A stretch of 33,397 bases of DNA from Sulfuritalea sp. (GTDB lineage: Bacteria; Pseudomonadota; Gammaproteobacteria; Burkholderiales; Rhodocyclaceae): the NCBI GenBank assembly GCA_016712985.1, contig JADJQA010000037.1:1-33397 (forward strand), written 5' to 3'. The notes beneath the pieces were generated by a model. That model made no database searches. It saw only the letters and a program-made list of their open reading frames with translations, and was not told the origin of the DNA. Below, one piece after another: positions 14,959 through 22,697 of the stretch. A program made the translations under genes and the position numbers. Position 1 is the stretch's first letter. Each line of letters starts with the position of its first letter.

Positions 14959-16218
14959 TTAATCCTTCTCGTTAAGCCAGACCGGCTCTGTCGGCGCGGA
15001 GCCGGTCAGCAGCTTTTCGGTGGCTTCGATGACGCGGTGAAAATGTCCGACGGTGATGTCGGCGCCGGCCAGGCCGCCGATGAAGCTCATCGACGGCAGG
15101 ATCGATCCGGACTCGCGCGCCAGGCGATACAGGGCGCCCATGGTTTCCTGGTACATCGGCCCGCAGTTCCAGCGGAAGCCGACCGAACGGTCGACCACGC
15201 CGAGCGCCCGTACCTTGCGCAAGGACTTCAGCAGCGCCTCGACCGGGAAGGGGCTGAAGGTCTTGAGCTTGATCAACCCGACCCGCTTGCCGGCGTCGCG
15301 CGCCTCGTCGATCGCGTCCTTGGCCGCGCCGGTCATGCTGCCCAGGGTCATGATCGCGTAGTCCGCACCGTCGAGTCGATACTCCTCGACCAGTGGCGCG
15401 AAATTTCGACCAAAACGTTGCGCCCATTCCTGATGAACCTCCTCAATCACGCGCAGCGAGTTCTGCATGCCGCGGCACTGTCCCTTGCGGTAACGCACGA
15501 AGCTTGACGGCCCCTTGCCGCCCGAGCCGCCGGTCAGCGGATCGACCGCCATCGGCCGCAGCGGATCGAGGGCCACGTGCCAGTTGACATCCTTGACTCC
15601 CATGAAGGCGTCCACTTCGGCCTGCTCCGGCAGTTCGACGCGGGAGGTGCCGTAGGAAAGGTAGTTGCCGTCGAGGCAGACATTCACCGGCAACATGACG
15701 TCGTGATGCTCGGCGATCTTGAAGGCCATCACGGTGGTGTCGAGCACTTCCTGCACCGTCTCGCAATACACCTGCACCCAGCCGACCTCGCGCACCGTCA
15801 TGGCATCCTGGTGTCCGCCCCAGACCGATTGCGGCGTGATGCCGTCGCGGGTCACGATCGTCATCACGATCGGCAGGCGCATGCCGGAGGTGCGGAAATA
15901 CGGCTCGAACATGAAGGCCAGGCCGGGACCGCAAGTCGCGGTATAGGTCCGCGCCCCCGCCAGGGCCCCGCCCTGCAGAACCGACAGCACCGAATGCTCG
16001 CCTTCGGCATCGACGATGTCGGCGTCCATGCGACCGTCGGCGATCAGCTTGGCGACATGCTCGACCAGCGAGGACTGCGGCGTGATCGGGTACACGGCCA
16101 CCATGTCGGGTCGCGCCAGTGCAACGCCCAGCGCGGCGGCTTCGTTGCCTTCGCAGAGGATGACCTTCTGTTTCGCCGGCCTGGCTTGGCTCGGTGCATC
16201 GAGAGTGGCAGTAGTCAT
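14959..16218 (-). CDS. padG: Phenylglyoxylate dehydrogenase alpha subunit
   Basis: About 419 residues from ATG 16218, whose ATGA overlaps the padF stop; the longer open frame upstream lies inside padF and is rejected. The protein is the alpha (pyruvate:ferredoxin-oxidoreductase domain I/II type) subunit of 2-oxoacid:acceptor oxidoreductases, with the typical YPITPQSSLVEHV at 43-55, the TATCGPG stretch and the GGHQDAMTVREVGW region. It binds the pyrimidine part of TPP across the interface with PadI. Frame and length are intact, unlike the next two genes of the operon. Confidence 0.94.
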   Translation of the reverse strand: MTTATLDAPSQARPAKQKVILCEGNEAAALGVALARPDMVAVYPITPQSSLVEHVAKLIADGRMDADIVDAEGEHSVLSVLQGGALAGARTYTATCGPGLAFMFEPYFRTSGMRLPIVMTIVTRDGITPQSVWGGHQDAMTVREVGWVQVYCETVQEVLDTTVMAFKIAEHHDVMLPVNVCLDGNYLSYGTSRVELPEQAEVDAFMGVKDVNWHVALDPLRPMAVDPLTGGSGGKGPSSFVRYRKGQCRGMQNSLRVIEEVHQEWAQRFGRNFAPLVEEYRLDGADYAIMTLGSMTGAAKDAIDEARDAGKRVGLIKLKTFSPFPVEALLKSLRKVRALGVVDRSVGFRWNCGPMYQETMGALYRLARESGSILPSMSFIGGLAGADITVGHFHRVIEATEKLLTGSAPTEPVWLNEKD

Positions 16219-16514
16219 GCGGCCTCCGGGATCATGGTGATCGCACGTTGCGGGCACTCGTTGGCGCAAATGCCGCAACCCTTGCAGGTTTTCAGGTTGA
16301 AATCGAACCAGGCCGCCTTTTCCTCGACGCACTGCACCGGGCAGTACAGCCAGCAAACGGCGCACTTGACGCACTTGTCGCGGTCGACCACGGGCCGCAT
16401 GCTGCGCCAGTCGCCGGGCAGCATCGGGCTGACTTCTGTGGCCACCGGACAGAGATCATCGGGAACATTTGCCTTCTTCAAATCAAACAAGGGATAGCTG
16501 GTATGCCGGCTCAT
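16215..16514 (-). CDS. padF: Phenylglyoxylate dehydrogenase delta subunit (2[4Fe-4S] ferredoxin-like)
   Basis: 99 residues from ATG 16514 (MSRHTSYPLF); the frame upstream of this lies in a hairpin region and is not coding. Two ferredoxin clusters are visible: CVKCAVCWLYCPVQC and CKGCGICANECPQ. This is the delta subunit of the 2-oxoacid oxidoreductase family and carries electrons from the TPP site to the other clusters. It is coupled to padG by an ATGA overlap. Confidence 0.92.
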   Translation of the reverse strand: MSRHTSYPLFDLKKANVPDDLCPVATEVSPMLPGDWRSMRPVVDRDKCVKCAVCWLYCPVQCVEEKAAWFDFNLKTCKGCGICANECPQRAITMIPEAA

Positions 16515-16529
16515 ATGCCCACCTTCCGT

Positions 16530-16578
16530 CCCCCGCCCCAAGGGCGGGGGTGACTTTGGTTCGGCCGCAGATGCGGCC
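16530..16578 (-). other. Two hairpins between padE and padF
   Basis: CCCCCGCCC (16530-16538) pairs with GGGCGGGGG (16542-16550), and GGCCGC pairs with GCGGCC within 16563-16578. Both lie in the 112-bp padE-padF gap. The first hairpin ends just 15 bp before the padF start and could affect ribosome access or mRNA decay. There is no T tract, so termination is unlikely. Confidence 0.6.
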
Positions 16579-16626
16579 TCAACAGCAATTGCTGGCGCCG
16601 ACTTGGGACGGCCCTACGTTCGGCGC

Positions 16627-17199
16627 TCATGCCGCAACCCTCCGCTCGATGATGTGCACCACGGTCTCGTTGTAGCCGCGCTCCAGGGCGATGAGGTTCT
16701 GGGCGAGGCCGGCGTCGCGGAAATCCGAATCTTCCAGCGAACGCTTGAGCGCCTCCAGCGAAACCACTCCGGTAGTCCGCGCGAAGGCCCCGAGCATCAG
16801 CGTGTTGGTGATCGGCCGCTTGAAGACTTCGAGTGCGATACCGATCGCGTCGCACAGTCCGACCACGCCGACCGCTTCCGACAGCACCACTTCCGCCAGA
16901 GGCTTGTGCGTGGCCTGCACCAGCGTGCCGCCGGGTTTCAGACCGCTGAAGATATCAACCGACTTCGCCAGCGTCGGATCGACGCAGATCAGGCAGTCGG
17001 GCGCGTAGATATTCGTCATCTGGCGAATCTCGCGATCGCTGCAACGCAGGAAAGACACCACCGGCGCGCCGCGCCGCTCGAAGCCGAAGGACGGAATCGA
17101 TACCGCGTACTTGCCTTCTTCAAGCAGCGCCGACGCCAGCATTGCTGCCGCCGTAACGGCGCCCTGGCCGCCGCGGCCGTGAAAGCGTACTTCGTACAT
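16627..17199 (-). CDS. padE: Phenylglyoxylate dehydrogenase gamma subunit
   Basis: About 190 residues from ATG 17199 (MYEVRFHGRGGQGAVTAA), which has the strong ribosome site GGAGGAG; the 14 residues in front of it in the open frame are not conserved-looking. The GRGGQG motif at 8-13 and the following ALLEEGKYAVSIPSFGFERR are diagnostic of the gamma domain of 2-oxoacid:acceptor oxidoreductases. It is the first gene of the phenylglyoxylate dehydrogenase group and follows padD by 62 bp. Confidence 0.93.
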   Translation of the reverse strand: MYEVRFHGRGGQGAVTAAAMLASALLEEGKYAVSIPSFGFERRGAPVVSFLRCSDREIRQMTNIYAPDCLICVDPTLAKSVDIFSGLKPGGTLVQATHKPLAEVVLSEAVGVVGLCDAIGIALEVFKRPITNTLMLGAFARTTGVVSLEALKRSLEDSDFRDAGLAQNLIALERGYNETVVHIIERRVAA

Positions 17200-17261
17200 C
17201 CCGTCTCCTCCGATTTGAGGGGGCTGCGTGGCCCCTCTCATATTCGCCTACCTGAAACCGA

Positions 17262-18182
17262 CTATCCGACTCCTGTGCCTGAGATGGGCTTCCAGCCAGG
17301 CTTCGCCGCCGGACCGGCGGGTCCGCGCCCGCGCGCCGGCAGATGCAGCAGTGCCAATCCCTGCGTGAATGCTGCGCGCCTCACCAGCGCATATTTCACT
17401 GACCAGCCGCCGGCAACCACCAGGATCCCGGCGACGAAGACGAGCCCGGCACGCCCCGGCATTCCCGCAAGAACTGCAACAATAGCAAGTACCGGAAGAA
17501 TGTGGCCGAATAATACGAACTTCGAGTCGATGTCCCGCAGGACCTTCAAGGCCCCATCGGGCGCGCCATCTGCAATCAGCCCGCCAAGATACATCTTCCA
17601 GAAGAATGCGCGGATGACAATCAGCGCGATCAAGCCGGCCAATAGACGGACGTCCGCGGTCGAGGACGCCATCGCCAGCACGCAAGCCAGAAAGCCGCCG
17701 CCTTCGGTCAGGCCCGTGGCGACCATCAGAGACACACTGCGCGGATGTCGCCACGCCGGGATTCCCTTGTTGGCCGCCAGGATTCGCGCCTGGCTGTAGA
17801 GAAATGCCAAACCCAGAATGCCTGTCAGAACCACAAATAACGGCTGGACGGTCAGCAGTGCCATTCCCCCCGCGGCGAAGAGGACCAGCGCGGCAACCGC
17901 CTCCCGCGTCATCCACGACGTGGCGAAATGTCGATAGACGTTCAGCGCGCGCCACGGTCGGCCGATCTCAAACCAGACGCAGGTCAGTCCTGCGGCAATC
18001 AGACCCAGGCCCAACAGGATGGCGGCCCTGGCGACATCCGGCTCAAGGCCGGCGATTGAGACGAACAGCAGCAGGCCTCCGCCCGCGCCCCCGGCAATGA
18101 AATTCGTCGCTGCACGCCAATCCCAGTTACGCTGCTGCCTCGGCGACAGCAGATCGGATATTCGCTTGGCCTGATTCTTCAT
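17262..18182 (-). CDS. padD: Phenylacetyl-CoA:acceptor oxidoreductase membrane subunit
   Basis: About 306 residues from ATG 18182, overlapping the padC stop as ATGA. The sequence is strongly hydrophobic with roughly eight membrane helices and resembles DmsC-type anchor subunits of molybdenum oxidoreductases, which pass electrons to quinone. In the Azoarcus pathway, phenylacetyl-CoA oxidation is membrane-bound and quinone-linked, which fits. The C-terminus is Gly/Pro/Arg-rich and probably cytoplasmic. The longer frame upstream to 18416 lies inside padC and is discarded. Confidence 0.88.
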   Translation of the reverse strand: MKNQAKRISDLLSPRQQRNWDWRAATNFIAGGAGGGLLLFVSIAGLEPDVARAAILLGLGLIAAGLTCVWFEIGRPWRALNVYRHFATSWMTREAVAALVLFAAGGMALLTVQPLFVVLTGILGLAFLYSQARILAANKGIPAWRHPRSVSLMVATGLTEGGGFLACVLAMASSTADVRLLAGLIALIVIRAFFWKMYLGGLIADGAPDGALKVLRDIDSKFVLFGHILPVLAIVAVLAGMPGRAGLVFVAGILVVAGGWSVKYALVRRAAFTQGLALLHLPARGRGPAGPAAKPGWKPISGTGVG

Positions 18183-18826
18183 GGCTGATCCCATATGTAA
18201 TACACGCCTGGCTCGGTGCCAAGTTCTTCGTGCATGCGGAAATGTCGGGTCTCCCCCAGCAGCCGGCTGACATTGCTGCGGGGATCCTCGATGTCGCCGA
18301 ACTCCATGGCGCCGGAAATGCAGGAATTGACGCAGGCCGGCGTCACCTCCGGATGCACGCCCGGCATCCGCCCGGTAACCGCGGCTTCGTCGATGCGATC
18401 CTTGCAGAACGTGCATTTCATCGACACCGCAATGCGCGCCGGATCAAAGCCCGTGGCCTCCGAAGGCATCGGCTGGTCGCCGTAGGAGAAATGCGCTTCA
18501 TGGACAATCGAGCGGGCGTCGAAGGGACAGGCCATCACGCAGTTGGCGCAGCCGATGCACAGATCGTAGTCGATCGCCACCAGACCATCCGCGCGCCGCG
18601 TGGTAGCCTTGGTCGGACAGACTTCCTCGCAGGGAGGGTTGGCGCAATGCATGCAGGCCATGGGCAGAAAGGTCCTGCGCACATCGGGGAACTCGCCGGT
18701 CTCCAGGTCGAGCACGCGGCGCCATTGAACTCCGGGCGGTGTCGCGTTGGCGCCCTTGCAGGCCGCGATGCAGGTCTGGCAGCCGACGCAGCGGCGCAAG
18801 TCGATGGTCATCACGTAGCGTGTCAT
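18179..18826 (-). CDS. padC: Phenylacetyl-CoA:acceptor oxidoreductase iron-sulphur subunit
   Basis: About 215 residues from ATG 18826, overlapping the padB stop as ATGA. Four [4Fe-4S] motifs of the DmsB/PsrB type are present in order: CVGCQTCIAAC at 13-23, CMHCANPPCEEVC, CIGCANCVMAC and CTFCKDR with a later CVNSC. It relays electrons from the molybdenum subunit PadB to the membrane subunit PadD. No twin-arginine or other export signal is seen, so the complex should face the cytoplasm, where its CoA-thioester substrate is. Confidence 0.94.
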   Translation of the reverse strand: MTRYVMTIDLRRCVGCQTCIAACKGANATPPGVQWRRVLDLETGEFPDVRRTFLPMACMHCANPPCEEVCPTKATTRRADGLVAIDYDLCIGCANCVMACPFDARSIVHEAHFSYGDQPMPSEATGFDPARIAVSMKCTFCKDRIDEAAVTGRMPGVHPEVTPACVNSCISGAMEFGDIEDPRSNVSRLLGETRHFRMHEELGTEPGVYYIWDQP

Positions 18827-21579
18827 GCCGCAGCCCTCCCTTCCATGCGTCGTACGGCAACCCGCACGATGTCGGCACCGGAACCGGTGGCGTCCGTCAA
18901 GTCGAGCGTCATCGGCGCGACGGTGTTCAGGCTGGGTGCATCCATGGTGTTGGCGAAGGGCGTCGCCCAATGGTCGAACTGGCCGACGATGACCAGGGTA
19001 TCCGGGCGGATGCCCTGCTGCAGTGAAGCCTTGCCGTAGGTGGCGCCAATGTGGGAACGCACCTCGACGCGGTCGCCTTCGGCGATGCCCAGGCCGGCGG
19101 CAGTCTTGGCGTTGATGATCACCCCGGCATGACCGCGCAGGTTCTGCGCCACATCGTGCATCAACTCGATCGCGGCGTTGCCGCCGGAGTGGTATTGCAT
19201 GCTCTTGCTGGTCAGCAACCAGAACGGGAAATCCTCGGCTTTGGCGCCGGCGAGTTCGAGGTTGCGTATCCAGCGCGCCGGGACGTCATGCCATTCCGGC
19301 AGCGCGGTGTATTCGGAAAGCTGTTCGTCCCACCAGTTCATCTTCTGCTCGTGCAGCCGGCGGCCAAGTTCGCGACCGGTGCGCAGCAGGCGCTCCTGGT
19401 AGGGCAGTTCGTAACGCAGACCCTGCTTTTCCATGGTTGGCGTCAGGTACCAGTCGAGCCGCGACATCGGCACGGCGAAGAAGCCGTGTTCGCGGAACCA
19501 CTCCAGATCGTGTTCCTCGCGGCCTTCCGACAGCGTCAGGGTGGACGCACGACAGACGGCGTCCCAGATCTGGTCTGACGTAGGGTTGTCGGCCGGATCG
19601 AGGCTGTAATCGTACCCCTGGCCCTTCAGCGACGAAACACCAGAGATACCCTTGTTGATCGCTCCGAAATACGGTTCAAGCAGTCCGGTGCGCCGCGCCA
19701 GTTCGGTGGCGATCCAGGTGAAGTCGCGCGCATCGCCCTGCGGCTCGACGGCCTTCTGCCTCAGCACCACGCCCTTGTAGTCCCAGAACTGCTCCATGTA
19801 CTTGGTGCCGCCCATGCGGATCATCTGGGTCGATTCGAGATCCGTTGCTTCCGGCAGCAGCACATCGGCCATGTAATTGGTCTCGTCGACCGTGTAGGCC
19901 ACGCAGGCCATGAACGGAAAGCGCGCGGCAATCTCGGCCAGGTGCCGCGTATCCCAGAAGGAAATCGACGGATTCGAGCGGTAGACCAGCCATACATCGG
20001 GCAGCGTCGGCATCGGCATCGACCAGTCGTCGGGGCGCTCGTACTGGAACATCCAGGCCAGTTGTGTCGGGCCAAGGGCCTGGCTCCAGGCCCCGTTGTG
20101 GCCGACGATCGGCACCAGAGTCTGGTGCAGATTGCGGGTGGCGGGCGACGATTGCCATTCGTCCTTGCTGGTCGGATTGAAATACTGGACCATGAACCCG
20201 TCCTCGCCGGGCAGCACGGAAAGGTGGCGGTTGTCGCGCCCCTTGTTGAGTCGAACCGTGGTGCCGACCAGGCCCCCCGGATTTTCCAGCGCGCCGACGA
20301 GGATGGCCAGCACGGTGCGCGCCCAGCAGCATTCGAAGGCGCCCCAGCCATTGTTCACCGATTTGCCCAGGGTCACGGCGACCGGTCTCAGGGACAGGGT
20401 CTTGCCGTCGATTTCGATCGTCTCGCCGATGCCGGCCGCTTCCAGGTACTCGCTGGCGATACGGCGGATCGTATCCGCCTTGACGTCGCAGATCGTCTCG
20501 GCCCATTCCGGCGTGTACTTGGCAATGTGCCGCGAAAGCATCTCGTAGGCAGTCCTGCCCTCGACGTCGGAGTATTCGCGACGCTCCTTGTCCGCGTCGA
20601 TGACGAAGGCATTGCCGATGCGGTAGCAACCGGCGACCGCCGGGCGCGCGCCCGGCGTATCGTGAGGCACCGCAGTAGCAGTGACTTCGTCCCAGACCAG
20701 GGGCTTGCCGCTTTGTGGATCCCGCAGGTAGAGGCCGTCCGGCGCCACCAGATAGGGCGAGGCGGTCCGGTCGCGCAGAAATGGAATGTCGAGCTTCGCC
20801 AGTCCGTTCTCCCGCACCAGGACGTGGATCAGGGCGAACAGGAAGGCCGGATCGGTCTTCGGCCGGATCGGCACCCACTCCGCGGAACAGGCCCCCGTCA
20901 CGGTCAGGCTCGGCTCGACCTGAACGCGCTTGTAGCCGCGTATCCGGGCATCGGCGTGACGGATCACGGCGCACGGGCCCCCTGTCACTTCGACGTTGGC
21001 GCCGACGGCGATCACGTAGCGCGCATTCGGCGTGTCCGATGCGACGGTAAAGCCGCGATGCCAGAACTCGCCATAGAGATGCTCGGAATGCACGCACTTG
21101 ACGCCCTGGCCGGAGCCGAAGCTGTAATCGATCTTGCCCCAGGCGGCAAGATAGGCCGCAAAGGTGCCCATGTAGTTGGACGGCGTGCCGCCGTGACCCA
21201 GGCTGACCGCAAGGCGCGGCAGCCCGGCTGCGTCGGTCAGGCCCTTGGCACGTATGGCGTTGAGCTTCTCGGCGACCATGCCCAGCGCCTCGTCCCAGGA
21301 AATCGGCACGAAGCCGGGGTCCTGGTCGCGCCCCTTCTTCGGATTGGTCCGTTTCATCGGCGTCACGATGCGATGCGGGTTGTAGGTTTTCTGCACCAGG
21401 CCGTAGGCCTTGACGCACGGCCTACCTCGCGCCGGATGAATCTCGGTGGCGGCAAAATTCGGTTCAATCTCGGTCGCCACTCCATCGACTACCTTGACCG
21501 TCATGAAATCCGGGCCGGACACGCAGTTGTAGCAAAACGTTGGAAAATGCTTGACCGACTTCGACTGGGCTGTTTCCAT
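18823..21579 (-). CDS. padB: Phenylacetyl-CoA:acceptor oxidoreductase molybdenum subunit
   Basis: About 918 residues from ATG 21579 (METAQSKSV), with AGGTGA upstream; the open frame to 21648 overlaps fdhD and is rejected. It belongs to the bis-pyranopterin molybdenum (DMSO-reductase) superfamily: N-terminal C16-x2-C19 and C55 for a [4Fe-4S] cluster, a GSGQGVKCVHSEHLYGEFW segment in the region that usually supplies the Mo ligand, and a C-terminal cofactor-binding domain with GIAEGDRVEVRSHIG. The enzyme oxidises phenylacetyl-CoA at the alpha carbon by four electrons to phenylglyoxylate. No Tat signal is present. The third cluster Cys expected a few residues after C19 is absent (VSGPD). padB starts 16 bp after fdhD and is coupled to padC. 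Confidence 0.93.
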   Translation of the reverse strand: METAQSKSVKHFPTFCYNCVSGPDFMTVKVVDGVATEIEPNFAATEIHPARGRPCVKAYGLVQKTYNPHRIVTPMKRTNPKKGRDQDPGFVPISWDEALGMVAEKLNAIRAKGLTDAAGLPRLAVSLGHGGTPSNYMGTFAAYLAAWGKIDYSFGSGQGVKCVHSEHLYGEFWHRGFTVASDTPNARYVIAVGANVEVTGGPCAVIRHADARIRGYKRVQVEPSLTVTGACSAEWVPIRPKTDPAFLFALIHVLVRENGLAKLDIPFLRDRTASPYLVAPDGLYLRDPQSGKPLVWDEVTATAVPHDTPGARPAVAGCYRIGNAFVIDADKERREYSDVEGRTAYEMLSRHIAKYTPEWAETICDVKADTIRRIASEYLEAAGIGETIEIDGKTLSLRPVAVTLGKSVNNGWGAFECCWARTVLAILVGALENPGGLVGTTVRLNKGRDNRHLSVLPGEDGFMVQYFNPTSKDEWQSSPATRNLHQTLVPIVGHNGAWSQALGPTQLAWMFQYERPDDWSMPMPTLPDVWLVYRSNPSISFWDTRHLAEIAARFPFMACVAYTVDETNYMADVLLPEATDLESTQMIRMGGTKYMEQFWDYKGVVLRQKAVEPQGDARDFTWIATELARRTGLLEPYFGAINKGISGVSSLKGQGYDYSLDPADNPTSDQIWDAVCRASTLTLSEGREEHDLEWFREHGFFAVPMSRLDWYLTPTMEKQGLRYELPYQERLLRTGRELGRRLHEQKMNWWDEQLSEYTALPEWHDVPARWIRNLELAGAKAEDFPFWLLTSKSMQYHSGGNAAIELMHDVAQNLRGHAGVIINAKTAAGLGIAEGDRVEVRSHIGATYGKASLQQGIRPDTLVIVGQFDHWATPFANTMDAPSLNTVAPMTLDLTDATGSGADIVRVAVRRMEGRAAA

Positions 21580-21595
21580 GCTGCTCACCTGCTCT

Positions 21596-22411
21596 CTAGT
21601 GAATGCGTTGCGGATGTGAATACACGCAGTAGCGCTCGCCGCGGACAAAGCCGACCAGCGTTACCCCCGAATCGGTCGCCACCCTGACCGCCATGCCGGT
21701 AGGCGCGGAAACCGCGGCAACCACCGCAATGCCCACGGCTGCCGCCTTCTGCACGATTTCGTAACTGGCGCGGCTGGTCATCAGGACGAAGCCGCCGGCA
21801 AACCCCTTGCGCTGGCTCGCGAGGGAACCAATCAGTTTGTCGAGTGCGTTATGACGCCCCACGTCCTCGCGCACCAGATCGATCAGGCCATCGACGCCGC
21901 ACCAGGCAGCCCCGTGCACCGCGCCGGTCAACTGAAACAGATGCTGCATCCCCTGCAACCCTGACAGAGCGCGCGGCAAGGCTCCGCGACTCAACACGGC
22001 AGACGATTGAACGGTGGCGGCCCGCCTGGCGAGCTGATCGAGGCTTTCGGTGCCGCAAAGTCCGCAACCGGTGCGTCCGGCAAGGGTTCGGCGATGCTCC
22101 TTGAGCGCCTGGGCGCGCGGCGCGGAGAGTTGCATCTGCACTTCGATGCCGTTGTCCCGCTCGACGATCTCCAGATCGTGGATTTCACCCGAACGGCGGA
22201 CGATGCATTCGCTCAGGCTGAAACCGAGCGCGAAGTCTTCGAGATCCAGCGGTGTGGCAAGCATCACGGCATGCGAGATGCCGTTGTACACCAGCGCCAC
22301 GGGCACCTCTTCCGCCACCGTCTCGTCCGAATGCGTTGCATCGCCACCCACCCAGCGACAAGCTCCGTAGCTGTTATGTGCCTCGATGCCCACACCCACT
22401 TCGTGCCGCAT
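21596..22411 (-). CDS. fdhD: FdhD-family molybdenum-cofactor sulphurtransferase
   Basis: 271 residues, full FdhD length, with the catalytic CGLCG at 116-120 and the conserved VREDVGRHNALDK and MTSRASYEIV stretches. FdhD passes sulphur from IscS to the bis-pyranopterin molybdenum cofactor and is required for formate dehydrogenase activity. Here it is the first gene of the pad operon and ends 16 bp before padB, so its likely client is PadB; this is inference from position, since no formate dehydrogenase gene is in the window. Start ATG 22411 has AAGGCGA upstream. Confidence 0.92.
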   Translation of the reverse strand: MRHEVGVGIEAHNSYGACRWVGGDATHSDETVAEEVPVALVYNGISHAVMLATPLDLEDFALGFSLSECIVRRSGEIHDLEIVERDNGIEVQMQLSAPRAQALKEHRRTLAGRTGCGLCGTESLDQLARRAATVQSSAVLSRGALPRALSGLQGMQHLFQLTGAVHGAAWCGVDGLIDLVREDVGRHNALDKLIGSLASQRKGFAGGFVLMTSRASYEIVQKAAAVGIAVVAAVSAPTGMAVRVATDSGVTLVGFVRGERYCVYSHPQRIH

Positions 22412-22697
22412 TGCTCGCCTTGTCCGGTAGCGCAGGAGCCCAACTTGACCCTGCTGTCGTTACGATACACTTTGACAACTACAAAAGCAAATATTTTGTA
22501 TCACATTAGAGTTGCCTTATGCTGCATACCGTATACGTCTGAATCCAATACAATGCCTGCTGTTGCGCTGAATCGGTTTTAGCTCCGGCCGCCGCACTTG
22601 ACGTCGAAAGGGTTGACGTTGGCCTGCGCTGAAACTGCGGTTCTCGATCGCCGCGCCGCCCGGTTGGCGGCGAGCATCGCCCTGTTATAGGAATGGC
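22412..22697. promoter_or_regulatory. Divergent control region between the pad operon and paaX
   Basis: A 286-bp AT-richer region between divergent genes. ACAAAA (22481-22486) and TTTTGT (22494-22499) form an inverted repeat, nested within GATAC (22464-22468) and GTATC (22498-22502). TTGACA lies at 22472-22477. TGAATC occurs at 22540-22545 and 22569-22574, and TTGACGT twice at 22598-22604 and 22613-22619. A GC hairpin (22654-22660 with 22666-22672) sits 25 bp before the paaX start. For the minus strand a TTGCTT-17-TATCGT pair is a weak promoter candidate for fdhD. Which elements bind PaaX cannot be decided by eye. Confidence 0.6.

Noticed and set aside
16530..16578. Rho-independent terminator between padE and padF
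   Set aside because: The stems are strong but no T tract follows on the minus strand, and downstream genes encode subunits of the same enzyme.
19942..21687. A 581-codon open frame opposite padB
   Set aside because: Shadow frame with Arg/His/Gly-rich, motif-free translation; padB on the other strand is unambiguous.
22412..22697. FNR/Anr box expected for an anaerobic operon
   Set aside because: I found no TTGAT-N4-ATCAA match in the region; oxygen control, if present, must act otherwise or through a diverged site.
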